Assembly (NCBI RefSeq): GCF_000375645.1
Contig: NZ_AQWR01000005.1
Location: forward strand, 168 to 64,167
Length of the DNA stretch: 64,000 bases
From: Porphyromonas bennonis DSM 23058 = JCM 16335
GTDB taxonomy: Bacteria; Bacteroidota; Bacteroidia; Bacteroidales; Porphyromonadaceae
Direction of reading: 5' to 3'
Shown here: piece after piece, positions 18,559 to 27,563 of the stretch
Layout: the number at the start of each line of letters is the position of its first letter
Position numbering within the stretch: position 1 is the stretch's first letter
Notes under the pieces: generated by a model
What the model was told of the DNA's origin: nothing
Database searches by the model: none
What the model saw: the letters and a program-made list of their open reading frames with translations, nothing else
Translations under genes and position numbers: made by a program

Positions 18559-19329
18559 ATGCGACAGATGAAAGATCTATGTATGTCCGTCAAGGGCATA
18601 CGCCACTTTAGCGAGACGCTCTATTGCATCAGACTGGAGCCGATCAATCCTGGTGAAAGCGTGCCCTCGTTTGCACCGGGGCAGTTCGTTCAGCTACGGA
18701 TCCATGCTCCTGAGGTGCTACTGAGGCGCCCCATATCCATCTACGGAGGCAGTGAGCATCACCTAGATCTGCTGATACAGGTGGCAGGAAAGGCTACAAA
18801 GTACCTGAGTACTGCTCCCATAGGAACCAAGGTGGAGGTACTGGGACCCCTAGGCAACAGATTTAGTGATCCGACCGGTGAGCAAATCCTCCTCGTAGGT
18901 GGCGGAGTCGGCATAGCCCCACTACTGACGATGGGGCGACACCTCCGGGAGGAGGGGCATAGACCCTGCTTCCTCCTTGGTGCACGGTCTGAGACTGCGT
19001 TTCCTGACCTGAAGCCCTTTGAGGAGCTGGGGCAGCTCCTTATTACTACTGAGGACGGAAGTCTGGGCGAGATAGGATTTGTGACTGATCACTCCGTCTG
19101 GTCGCAGGGCACACCCTCAGATATCTATTGCTGTGGTCCCACACCCATGATGAAGGCAGTGGCCTCACTTGTACGGGAGCGACAGATCCGATGCGAGGTG
19201 TCACTGGAGAATATGATGGCCTGTGGCATAGGGATCTGCTTGTGCTGCGTAGAGCCAACCCTGCGAGGGAATGTGTGTGTCTGTACAGAGGGACCGGTTT
19301 TTAATACTAAGGATCTATTATGGCAATGA
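18559..19329 (+). CDS. pyrK: Dihydroorotate dehydrogenase electron-transfer subunit
   Basis: A 256-residue FAD/2Fe-2S protein that passes electrons from PyrD to NAD+ in class 1B dihydroorotate dehydrogenase. The flavin-binding segment RRPISIYGG is near residue 56. The C-terminal CGIGICLCCVEPTLRG...CVCTEGPVF cysteines hold the iron-sulfur cluster. It overlaps pyrD by 10 bp, which fits heterotetramer assembly. Confidence 0.94.
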   Translation: MRQMKDLCMSVKGIRHFSETLYCIRLEPINPGESVPSFAPGQFVQLRIHAPEVLLRRPISIYGGSEHHLDLLIQVAGKATKYLSTAPIGTKVEVLGPLGNRFSDPTGEQILLVGGGVGIAPLLTMGRHLREEGHRPCFLLGARSETAFPDLKPFEELGQLLITTEDGSLGEIGFVTDHSVWSQGTPSDIYCCGPTPMMKAVASLVRERQIRCEVSLENMMACGIGICLCCVEPTLRGNVCVCTEGPVFNTKDLLWQ

Positions 19330-20249
19330 AAACGATGAATGACCTCACGACTCGGATAGGTGATCTGACGCTGAAGAATCCTGTCACGACCGCCTCCGGA
19401 ACCTTTGGGGACGGCGTGCTGATGAATCAGATCTATGATGTATCTCAGCTCGGAGGGATCTTTGCCAAGGCTGTGACTCTGGAGCCTCGTCAGGGTAACC
19501 CGAAGCCTCGTATGGCTGAGACCCCATCCGGTATGATCAATGCCGTAGGTCTGCAAAATAAAGGGCTGGACTACTGGATCAACCACATCTATCCTGAGGC
19601 AAATCAGCTGGGGACGGAGATCATCCCTAACGTCAGCGGATCGACCATCGACTCCTACGTGCAGGTGGCTGAGGCGCTTAATGACCTTGACCGGGTACAT
19701 GCCATAGAGCTCAATATCTCCTGCCCCAATGTCAGAGACGGGGGGATGCTCTACGGCGTATCGTGCGAGGGGACCGGGGAGATCGTACGAGCCGTACGAC
19801 AAGTCTTCGATAAGACACTTATCGTGAAGCTTACTCCTAATGTGACCAGCATTGTTGATATTGCCAGAGCAGCTGTAGATGCGGGGGCAGACGCACTGTC
19901 TCTGATCAATACGCTTATGGCGATGGCTGTCGATGCTGAGCGAAGACGCCCTAAGATCTCTACGATCACGGGTGGACTCTCCGGACCGGCAGTGAAGCCC
20001 ATAGCTCTTAGGATGGTCTGGCAGGTGTCTCAGGCTGTCGATGTGCCGCTGATAGGTATTGGAGGGATCTGCGACTGGAGGGATGCGATCGAGTTTATTC
20101 TCTGTGGTGCTTCCGCAGTACAGATCGGGACTCAGAACTTTGTGGATCCATTGTCCCCCCTAAAGGTGATCGAGGGCATCGACGACTATATGACCAGGCA
20201 TCACTTCTCTTCGGTCAGTGAGATGGTGGGCGCAATGATCACTGATTAG
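19320..20249 (+). CDS. pyrD: Dihydroorotate dehydrogenase, class 1B catalytic subunit
   Basis: A 309-residue FMN-dependent TIM barrel. NPVTTASGTFG at the N terminus, the catalytic-loop NISCPNVRDGG with the class 1 cysteine, and GIGGICDWRDAIEFILCGASAVQIG at the FMN phosphate site are all present. It oxidises dihydroorotate to orotate, which PyrE (44017 to 43376) then uses. It is coupled to pyrK by overlap. Confidence 0.96.
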   Translation: MAMKTMNDLTTRIGDLTLKNPVTTASGTFGDGVLMNQIYDVSQLGGIFAKAVTLEPRQGNPKPRMAETPSGMINAVGLQNKGLDYWINHIYPEANQLGTEIIPNVSGSTIDSYVQVAEALNDLDRVHAIELNISCPNVRDGGMLYGVSCEGTGEIVRAVRQVFDKTLIVKLTPNVTSIVDIARAAVDAGADALSLINTLMAMAVDAERRRPKISTITGGLSGPAVKPIALRMVWQVSQAVDVPLIGIGGICDWRDAIEFILCGASAVQIGTQNFVDPLSPLKVIEGIDDYMTRHHFSSVSEMVGAMITD

Positions 20250-20332
20250 TTCGCTACTGTCTGAGTCTGCAAAAACTTCAGTCAGCAGGGGAAAATAGGT
20301 AATTCTGTGAAGCAGAGTTATCGTTTTTTTGG

Positions 20333-20340
20333 TATTTTTG
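20333..20340 (+). promoter_or_regulatory. Promoter -7 box of leuS
   Basis: TATTTTTG lies 41 bp before the leuS ATG. No clear -33 element was found. Confidence 0.5.
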
Positions 20341-20381
20341 CGCTTGATAGCTAAGTCAGTCTGACAAAGTAAGTAGTACTC

Positions 20382-23171
20382 ATGTCTTACAACTACACTG
20401 AGATCGAGAAGAAATGGCAGGCCTGGTGGCGTGACCATGAAGTATATAAGGTAGACGAGGATCCGTCTAAGGAGAAGTTTTACTGTCTGGATATGTTTCC
20501 CTATCCCTCGGGAGCAGGACTTCATGTGGGTCATCCTCTGGGATATATCGCCTCTGATATCCTCAGCAGATACAAGCGGCTCTGTGGCTTCAACGTCCTA
20601 CATCCCATGGGGTACGATGCTTATGGACTCCCTGCAGAGCAGTATGCCATACAGACAGGACAGCATCCCGCTCTTACCACTAAGATCAATACTGACCGGT
20701 ACCGCAAACAGCTGGATAACATCGGCTTCTCTTACGACTGGAGCCGCATGGTCATGACATGTGATCCGGAGTACTATAGGTGGACTCAGTGGGCCTTCAT
20801 ACAGATGTTTCACTCCTACTACGACACACAGCTAGATAAGGCTCAACCTATCTCCGCTCTGGCCGACCACTTCGCTAAGCAGGGGACGGAGGGGCTCCAT
20901 GCTGTTGGATCTGAGGAGCTGACATTTACCGCTGACGAATGGCAGGAGTGGGATGAACGCAAGCAGCAAGAGGTGCTGATGAATTATCGCATCGCATATC
21001 GTGGCGAGACGATGGTCAATTGGTGTCCTGCTCTGGGGACGGTGCTCGCCAACGACGAAGTGAGCGAGGGCCTGTCTGTACGTGGAGGTCATCCTGTGGA
21101 GCAAAAGGTTATGAAGCAGTGGTGTCTGCGTGTCTCAGCGTATGCCGAGAGACTGCTCTCCGGGCTGGAGAATATAGACTGGACACCGTCTATCAAGGAG
21201 ACTCAGCGTAACTGGATCGGTCGTTCTGAGGGGGCGGAGATCGTTTTTCACCTTCCCGATAACAAGGAGACGATTACGGTCTTCACCACCCGTGCGGATA
21301 CCCTATATGGAGTAACCTTTATGGTACTTGCTCCGGAGAGTCCTCTGGTGGACGAGGTGACTACTGCCGACCAGAGAGAGGCGGTGGATGCCTACCTGGA
21401 GCGCACCAAGAGGAGATCCGAACGGGAGCGTATGATGGATCACTCCGTCTCCGGAGTCTTCTCGGGTAGCTATGCGATCCATCCTATTACAGGAGCTGAG
21501 ATCCCTATATGGATCAGTGACTACGTCCTCATCGGATACGGTACAGGCGCCGTGATGGCTGTCCCCGCGCATGACTCCAGGGACTTTGCTTTCGCAAAGC
21601 ATTTCTCTCTACCTATCATTCAGGTGGTCAAGGCAAATGGCACAGAGGTTAGTGACCCATCGATCTGGGAGGAGTCCATTGATAGCCATGAGGGGACGAT
21701 GATCAACTCCGGCTTCCTCGATGGAATGAGTGTCGATGAGGCGATAGGTGCTATGAGAGATTATGTCGATGAGCACAAGCTTGGCCGTAAGAGAGTCAAT
21801 TATCGTCTCAGAGATGCGATCTTCAGTAGACAGAGGTACTGGGGAGAGCCCATTCCGATTTACTACAAGGATGGTATACCTTACGCCTTGGACGAGTCCG
21901 ACCTGCCGCTTAAACTCCCGGAGGTAGATAAGTACCTGCCCACAGAGACCGGTGAGCCGCCTCTTGGTCGAGCAAAGAACTGGTGTACGAAGGAGGGATA
22001 CCCTCTCGAGCTATGTACGATGCCCGGATTTGCGGGTAGCTCTGCATACTATCTCCGCTATATGGATCCGCACAACTGTGAGGCTCTTGTCAGCAAGGAA
22101 GCAAACAACTACTGGAGAAGTGTGGATGTCTATGTGGGCGGCACCGAGCATGCTACGGGACACTTGATATATAGTCGATTCTGGAATAAGTTCCTCTACG
22201 ACCTCGGTTACGTCTGTGAGGATGAGCCCTTCCGTAAGCTGATCAATCAAGGAATGATCCAGGGGCGATCCAGCTTTGCTTACAGAGTCATCGGGACCAA
22301 TACCTTCGTCTCACTGGGTAAGATTGGGGACCACGAGGTACAGCCAATACACGTGTCCGTCAATATTGTCCACAATGATCGACTAGACCTCGAGGCGTTT
22401 AAGGCATCTCAGCGCGAGCTGGAGGATGCTGAGTTTATTCTGGAGGACGACGGCTCCTATATCTGCGGCAATGCGGTGGAGAAGATGAGCAAGTCTTACC
22501 TTAACGTCGTCAACCCTGACGATATCATCAAGCAGTACGGTGCTGATACGCTGAGGGTGTATGAGATGTTCCTTGGTCCTATAGAGCAGTCTAAGCCTTG
22601 GGACACCAATGGGATAGATGGCGCATTCCGATTTCTGAGGCGAGTCTATGGCTTCTTCTTCGATGACGAAGGGAAGCTAAAGGTGACGGATGACAAGCCG
22701 TCGAAAGACTCCCTGAAGTCTCTCCATACAGCGCTTAAGAAGGTGACACAAGGCATCGAGTCCTACTCCTTCAATACCTGCGTGAGTGCTATGATGGTCT
22801 GTGCCAATGAGCTCGCGAGTCAGAAGTGTACGTCCAAGGAGCTATTACAAGACTTCATCGTCATGCTCTCTCCCTTTGCTCCTCACCTTGCGGAGGAGGT
22901 ATGGCATGCTCTGGGACATGACGATAGCGTGGTCGATGCCAAGTGGCCGGAGCTGAATGAGGACTTCCTCAAGGAGTCAACCATCACTTACCCGATCTCA
23001 TTCAATGGTAAGGTACGCTTTACCATGGACCTCGCAGCAGATCTGAGTAAGGCAGAGATAGAGGAGATAGTCACTTCATCGGAGGAGACACAACGCTACC
23101 TTGAGGGCAAGAAGCCCGGTAGGGTAATCGTGGTTCCTCATAAGATCGTCAATATCGTCCTGGGAAAATAA
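20382..23171 (+). CDS. leuS: Leucyl-tRNA synthetase
   Basis: A 929-residue class I synthetase. The HIGH-type motif is within [16 protein letters not shown] near residue 42-57, the CP1 editing domain includes [18 protein letters not shown], and the KMSKS loop is in [10 protein letters not shown] near 700. The length is slightly greater than the E. coli enzyme, with the family's usual insert in the catalytic domain. No leader peptide or T-box is seen upstream. Confidence 0.98.
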   Translation: MSYNYTEIEKKWQAWWRDHEVYKVDEDPSKEKFYCLDMFPYPSGAGLHVGHPLGYIASDILSRYKRLCGFNVLHPMGYDAYGLPAEQYAIQTGQHPALTTKINTDRYRKQLDNIGFSYDWSRMVMTCDPEYYRWTQWAFIQMFHSYYDTQLDKAQPISALADHFAKQGTEGLHAVGSEELTFTADEWQEWDERKQQEVLMNYRIAYRGETMVNWCPALGTVLANDEVSEGLSVRGGHPVEQKVMKQWCLRVSAYAERLLSGLENIDWTPSIKETQRNWIGRSEGAEIVFHLPDNKETITVFTTRADTLYGVTFMVLAPESPLVDEVTTADQREAVDAYLERTKRRSERERMMDHSVSGVFSGSYAIHPITGAEIPIWISDYVLIGYGTGAVMAVPAHDSRDFAFAKHFSLPIIQVVKANGTEVSDPSIWEESIDSHEGTMINSGFLDGMSVDEAIGAMRDYVDEHKLGRKRVNYRLRDAIFSRQRYWGEPIPIYYKDGIPYALDESDLPLKLPEVDKYLPTETGEPPLGRAKNWCTKEGYPLELCTMPGFAGSSAYYLRYMDPHNCEALVSKEANNYWRSVDVYVGGTEHATGHLIYSRFWNKFLYDLGYVCEDEPFRKLINQGMIQGRSSFAYRVIGTNTFVSLGKIGDHEVQPIHVSVNIVHNDRLDLEAFKASQRELEDAEFILEDDGSYICGNAVEKMSKSYLNVVNPDDIIKQYGADTLRVYEMFLGPIEQSKPWDTNGIDGAFRFLRRVYGFFFDDEGKLKVTDDKPSKDSLKSLHTALKKVTQGIESYSFNTCVSAMMVCANELASQKCTSKELLQDFIVMLSPFAPHLAEEVWHALGHDDSVVDAKWPELNEDFLKESTITYPISFNGKVRFTMDLAADLSKAEIEEIVTSSEETQRYLEGKKPGRVIVVPHKIVNIVLGK

Positions 23172-23206
23172 TAAAATACATCACGTATAGTTTTAACTTA
23201 TAAGTC

Positions 23207-24166
23207 ATGGGCATTAGCAAGTCAGCTAAGATCTGGCGGGAGGTAGAGGATTATATCCTGATCTTCTTAACCCTGCTGCTGTACACCTTCTTCTGGCGAG
23301 GATTTATCTTCTCTCACGAGATCACCTCTGGTGGATTATCCGGTATCGCTTCGGTGATCACATGGGCCTGCGACAAGGCCGGTATGACCTTCGATGTGGG
23401 TTGGCCGTACAATATCATCAATGGTATCCTGGTGGTACTATCGGTGATCATCCTTGGGTGGAAGTTCTCCATCCGTACTGTCTTCAGCGTCATCGTACTC
23501 GGTATATCCATCCCTGCGTCTGGTCAGTTCTTTGACACTCCTATGCTTGCCGACGATCCGGCAATGGCTGTCATCATTGGTTCTATCGGAATAGGCTTCA
23601 GCCTTGCGATGATCTTTGCTCGTGGTGGCTCGACGGGTGGTACGGATATCATAGCTTCGATCATCAATAAGTACAAGCACATGGCGATCGGGCGTGCTCT
23701 CTTGGCGATCGATGTGATCACGGTGGGCATCTCGTGGTTTATCTTTCAGGATCCGGATAAGCTGGTCTACTCATTCATCCAGATCATCACATGCAACCTG
23801 TCCGTTGATTTCTTCCTTAACGGATACCGCCAGTGTGTTCAGTTCTTTATCATCTCATCCAAGTATGAAGAGATCAGTCGTCTAATCATCAAGGAGGCAG
23901 GTCGAGGCGTAACCCTGCTAAAGGGCGTTGGGGCTTTCTCCGGATCGGATATGAAGGTGATGATGGTTATTGCTCGTCGTGCTCAGACCGCTACGATCAT
24001 GAGGATCGTCAAGGATATCGATGAGCGGGCATTCATTACAGAGGCTCCGGTCAGAGGGGTCTATGGAGAAGGCTTTGACGTCAATTATGTGAAGTCTACG
24101 AAGAAGTCGCAACAGGAAGAGGAAGCACTAAGTACCTCATCAGCATCAGAAGAGGCTGAAGGATAA
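23207..24166 (+). CDS. YitT family membrane protein
   Basis: A 319-residue protein with about five or six hydrophobic helices in the first 210 residues and a C-terminal DUF2179 domain of about 80 residues. GGSTGGTDIIASIINKY in the membrane part is characteristic of YitT proteins. The molecular role of the family is not settled, and I infer none. It begins 35 bp after leuS and ends 14 bp before rdgB. Confidence 0.85.
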   Translation: MGISKSAKIWREVEDYILIFLTLLLYTFFWRGFIFSHEITSGGLSGIASVITWACDKAGMTFDVGWPYNIINGILVVLSVIILGWKFSIRTVFSVIVLGISIPASGQFFDTPMLADDPAMAVIIGSIGIGFSLAMIFARGGSTGGTDIIASIINKYKHMAIGRALLAIDVITVGISWFIFQDPDKLVYSFIQIITCNLSVDFFLNGYRQCVQFFIISSKYEEISRLIIKEAGRGVTLLKGVGAFSGSDMKVMMVIARRAQTATIMRIVKDIDERAFITEAPVRGVYGEGFDVNYVKSTKKSQQEEEALSTSSASEEAEG

Positions 24167-24180
24167 GCCTAGAAGACATC

Positions 24181-24783
24181 ATGTGTGAGAAACGTAGGCT
24201 CATCCTTGCCACTCATAACGAGCATAAGACACAAGAGATACGAGACCTGATTATCTCCGAGGACTTGCCCTATGAGGTGGTGTCTCTCCATGAGATCGGC
24301 GACGACCTCGAGATAGAGGAGACAGGGGAGACTCTGATGGAGAATTCTCAGCTCAAGGCTGAGACGTGTCATCGGCGGCATCACATAGATTGCTTCGCCG
24401 ACGACACCGGGCTGGAGGTTACCTCTCTGGGAGGTAGACCCGGGGTCTACTCAGCTCGCTATGCAGGACCGGCGTGCCGACCGGCCGACAACATCCGTAA
24501 GCTCCTCCACGAGCTGGAAGGCGTCGAGGACAGGACTGCAGTCTTTAAGACCGTAATCACTCTGATCTTAGACGATAAAGTCCACACCTTTGAGGGTCAG
24601 GTCAGGGGGGCTATCACTGAGCAGCCACGGGGAGAGGACGGATTTGGCTATGATCCGATCTTTCAGCCCGAGGGCTATGACTGCACCTTTGCACAGATGA
24701 GCGAGGAGGAGAAGAATCATATCAGCCACCGAGGTAGAGCTGTGGAGGCTCTGATCTGCTTCCTTAGATCACTTCACGGATGA
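24181..24783 (+). CDS. rdgB: Non-canonical purine NTP pyrophosphatase (RdgB/HAM1)
   Basis: A 200-residue house-cleaning enzyme that hydrolyses dITP, ITP and XTP to monophosphates. LATHNEHKTQEI at the N terminus, FADDTGLEVTSLGGRPGVYSARY in the middle, GFGYDPIFQPEG, and the later SHRGRAVEAL are family motifs. It is followed by xseA after 10 bp. Confidence 0.95.
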   Translation: MCEKRRLILATHNEHKTQEIRDLIISEDLPYEVVSLHEIGDDLEIEETGETLMENSQLKAETCHRRHHIDCFADDTGLEVTSLGGRPGVYSARYAGPACRPADNIRKLLHELEGVEDRTAVFKTVITLILDDKVHTFEGQVRGAITEQPRGEDGFGYDPIFQPEGYDCTFAQMSEEEKNHISHRGRAVEALICFLRSLHG

Positions 24784-24793
24784 GGAATTATCT

Positions 24794-26239
24794 ATGAGCG
24801 TGGGAGCATCGAGGATCAGCCTCTTTGAGGACGATCATGAGATAAAGGCGTACAGGCTGAGTGAATTGCTCGGAAGTGTCCGCCGTGCTCTCGAGGCAAG
24901 CTTCAAAGGGTACTACAGGATAGTCGCAGAGGTGGCGAGCATCAACTCGAATGCCTCCTCCGGGCACGTCTACCTCGAGCTGACAGAGACGAATAAAAGC
25001 GGACGAAAAGTAGCCTCCACACGAGCCACCATGTGGTCCGGTACTGCTAGGAGCGTGATGCAGCGCTTCTGCGATGTAACGGGCAGTTACCCTCAGGTAG
25101 GGATGGAGCTCCTGATGACTGTGAGCGTCACGTTTCATGAGCAGTATGGTTTTTCGCTAAATATCCAGGATATAGACCCCAATCATACGCTTGGCAATCT
25201 GGAGCGCATCCGTCGGGAGACCATCCAGAAGCTGAAGGAGAATGGGATCCTGAATCTTAATAAGGAGCAGTGCACACTCCCCACACTTACCCAGAGGATA
25301 GCCGTCATCTCCTCTGAGACGGCAGCAGGGTGGGGCGACTTCCGTGATCAGATGCGGAGGAGCGCCCTTGCCGGACTCTTCCACTTCGATCTATACCCGG
25401 CTACGATGCAGGGTGCTACCACCACGAAGACAGTGATAAGTGCGCTGGATAGGATCTATAGCCATGCAGACTCCTACGATGCTGTGGTGATCCTGCGTGG
25501 TGGGGGCAGCCCGATAGACCTCTCCGCCTTTGATGACTATAGACTCTGCGAGTATATTGCCTGCTTTTGCCTGCCGGTGATTACCGCTATTGGCCATGAG
25601 CGTGACTTCTCCGTAGCGGACCATGTGGCCAACACATCGGTCAAGACACCTACGGCAGCAGCAGAGTTTTTGATCCATCGACTGGAGGAGCAGGTGAGTA
25701 GGGTGGTCGATGCTGGAGATCAGCTGAGCAGTCTGCTCCTCGATCGCTATCACCGGATGCAGCAGCTCCAGGTCGATCACCCCACGCGACTGGGGAAGGT
25801 GCTGTCCACCCTCGAGCGACGGGAGAGTGATCGCATGCGGCGCTCTGAGAGGAGACTGAACTATGCTATGCATGCTCACCAAGAGGCTCTCCGTGATCAC
25901 GTCGAGGCCTTAGCCAAGCGATCCACCACGCTGCTCTACGACCACAGGATGCACGTCAGCTCTCAGTCTGTCAGTCTGGAGAGCAGGAGTAAGCGTCTTT
26001 CTATGATCCTATCGAGGATCATTCCACAGGAGCAGGAGAAGTTGGATAACTACTCTAAGCTGGCAGAACTCTACAATCCTGAGAAAATCATGCTTCGCGG
26101 GTTCCTGCCTGTTCTTCAGGGAGGACGCCAGCTCACTTCGATAAGTGAGGTGGACAGCGATAGTAACTTACAGATCCTGATGACCGACGGCTCCATAGAG
26201 GGCAAGGTCATCCATATACACACTGATAAGTCTCAATAG
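24794..26239 (+). CDS. xseA: Exodeoxyribonuclease VII large subunit
   Basis: A 481-residue nuclease subunit with an N-terminal OB-fold (YRLSELLGSVRRALEASFKGYYRIVAEV), the catalytic domain with VILRGGGSPIDLSAFDD and AIGHERDFSVADHVANTSVKTPTAAAE, and a long C-terminal coiled coil before a short beta-barrel end. It degrades single-stranded DNA together with XseB, whose gene starts 4 bp downstream. Confidence 0.95.
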   Translation: MSVGASRISLFEDDHEIKAYRLSELLGSVRRALEASFKGYYRIVAEVASINSNASSGHVYLELTETNKSGRKVASTRATMWSGTARSVMQRFCDVTGSYPQVGMELLMTVSVTFHEQYGFSLNIQDIDPNHTLGNLERIRRETIQKLKENGILNLNKEQCTLPTLTQRIAVISSETAAGWGDFRDQMRRSALAGLFHFDLYPATMQGATTTKTVISALDRIYSHADSYDAVVILRGGGSPIDLSAFDDYRLCEYIACFCLPVITAIGHERDFSVADHVANTSVKTPTAAAEFLIHRLEEQVSRVVDAGDQLSSLLLDRYHRMQQLQVDHPTRLGKVLSTLERRESDRMRRSERRLNYAMHAHQEALRDHVEALAKRSTTLLYDHRMHVSSQSVSLESRSKRLSMILSRIIPQEQEKLDNYSKLAELYNPEKIMLRGFLPVLQGGRQLTSISEVDSDSNLQILMTDGSIEGKVIHIHTDKSQ

Positions 26240-26243
26240 ACCC

Positions 26244-26480
26244 ATGACCAAAGAAGAGATCAAGGAGAAAGTAGATGCGCTGACTTACGATGAGGCCATT
26301 GCCGAGACGGAACGCGTGCTCTCACATCTGGAAGAGGGTAATCTGCCTATAGATGAGGTGCTTAGCCAGAGTCGATATGCCGTGGCACTGATCACTCACT
26401 GTCGGGCAAAGATAGCGCAGGTAGGCAAGGAGGTCGATCGTATACTGGACGATCTGGACCCCAGTCCCGATAAGGAGTAA
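26244..26480 (+). CDS. xseB: Exodeoxyribonuclease VII small subunit
   Basis: A 78-residue helical-hairpin protein containing LTYDEAIAETERVLSHLEEG and the central SQSRYAVALITHCRAKI. It stacks on XseA. It is the last gene of its unit. A four-unit palindromic array begins 23 bp behind the stop codon. Confidence 0.93.
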   Translation: MTKEEIKEKVDALTYDEAIAETERVLSHLEEGNLPIDEVLSQSRYAVALITHCRAKIAQVGKEVDRILDDLDPSPDKE

Positions 26481-26503
26481 CAGTCTAATATTTGAACCTG
26501 AAA

Positions 26504-26585
26504 CTAATATCGGTATTAGTGATTACTATTACCGGTATTAGGCAACACTAATACCGGTAATAGATGACGCTAATATCGGTATTAG
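26504..26585. repeat. 82-bp four-unit palindromic array, locus 2
   Basis: Units start at 26504, 26526, 26548 and 26570 (22-bp period): CTAATATCGGTATTAG, CTATTACCGGTATTAG, CTAATACCGGTAATAG and CTAATATCGGTATTAG. Units 2 and 3 are exact reverse complements, so they can form a 16-bp hairpin with the 6-nt spacer as loop. The array lies between xseB and the cytidylate-kinase-like gene. Confidence 0.95.
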
Positions 26586-26784
26586 AAACGTGCGATAGTG
26601 ATGTGCTGGTTACCAGGCTTGTGTGTATGGGTTTTATAAGTACTCCCGTGCAGGGACTTTGGCGCTGCTGGTCTTTGTTCTTCCTATGTTTCGAATCCAC
26701 TTTTATTGAGTATATAATAGCGATTATGTTAAGTAAGAAGCGAGGGAGATACATGAGCTCAATAATGAAGTCAGTGGGAATGGT

Positions 26785-26792
26785 TAACTTTG
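26785..26792 (+). promoter_or_regulatory. Promoter -7 box of the cytidylate-kinase-like gene
   Basis: TAACTTTG (TAnnTTTG) lies 34 bp upstream of the ATG. The 200 bp between the array and this box hold nothing I can assign. Confidence 0.5.
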
Positions 26793-26826
26793 ACTCATAA
26801 GAAACAACTACAAGCTCGTAACTACC

Positions 26827-27531
26827 ATGAGAGAATCCGATACAATAAACCCTGAGCAGAAAGTCATGCTGCCAAGCGACAAATTCGCAATCTGTATCTC
26901 CAGATCCCAGTGCAGTGGCGGAGTTACATTCGCCCATCTGCTTGGGGATAAGTTAGGTATACCTGTTTACGATGACAATATCTTCGACCTCTCTGCGAAG
27001 GATCACAATATCCGGCGCGATCTCTTTGTGAAAAATGAGGATAATACAGACTTCTCAGTCCCTATTATATACGGTGCGGAGTATGCTTCGTCAGGAGCGA
27101 TGATCACCTATACGGATAACTTTTTGTCCAATAAGAACATTCACAGTATGCAGTCAGAGACAATCCTGAGGCTTGCCGCTGAGAGCTCTGCCATATTCCT
27201 GGGTCATACAGCTGACTTCGTGTTAAGGAACCACCCTAACCTACTGAAGCTCTATATCTCCGAGCCGATGGCTATTCGCATAAAGAACCTCCAGAGAGAC
27301 TACGAGGGAGTCAGCGATGAGGAGGCGATGGATAGACTCCTGAAGCTGGATAAGGAAAGGCGTCAGTACTACAACTATTACACCGGCATGCGCTGGGGAC
27401 GCTGTGAGACTTACGATCTGGCTCTGCAACCGTCTTTCTTTGGCATAGATTATGCAACTGATTTAGTAATGGAGATTATTCGCGCCAAGCAGTTCCCCCT
27501 CATGGGCACCTCCTTGGCAGGCGAACATTAG
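26827..27531 (+). CDS. Cytidylate kinase-like family protein
   Basis: A 234-residue protein of the Cytidylate_kin2-like family, common in Bacteroidota. KLGIPVYDDNIFDLSAK after the P-loop region and RRQYYNYYTGMRWGRCETYDLAL near the C terminus are typical. The P-loop reads SRSQCSGG where relatives usually have a form of GREYGSGG, so two glycines are lost. Activity is therefore uncertain. It is not the housekeeping Cmk. It precedes clpC by 32 bp. Confidence 0.75.
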   Translation: MRESDTINPEQKVMLPSDKFAICISRSQCSGGVTFAHLLGDKLGIPVYDDNIFDLSAKDHNIRRDLFVKNEDNTDFSVPIIYGAEYASSGAMITYTDNFLSNKNIHSMQSETILRLAAESSAIFLGHTADFVLRNHPNLLKLYISEPMAIRIKNLQRDYEGVSDEEAMDRLLKLDKERRQYYNYYTGMRWGRCETYDLALQPSFFGIDYATDLVMEIIRAKQFPLMGTSLAGEH

Positions 27532-27563
27532 GTTCCAAGTCCATAACTAAGCAGTTTGTATAG

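Noticed and set aside
19125-19802. 225-codon minus-strand frame across the pyrK-pyrD junction
   Set aside because: Both plus-strand genes are complete and conserved; the antisense translation has no domain.
26564-26800. 78-codon plus-strand frame after array 2, with a hydrophobic segment
   Set aside because: It would start inside the repeat array, has no promoter and no recognisable similarity, and ends before the kinase-like gene's promoter region is cleared.
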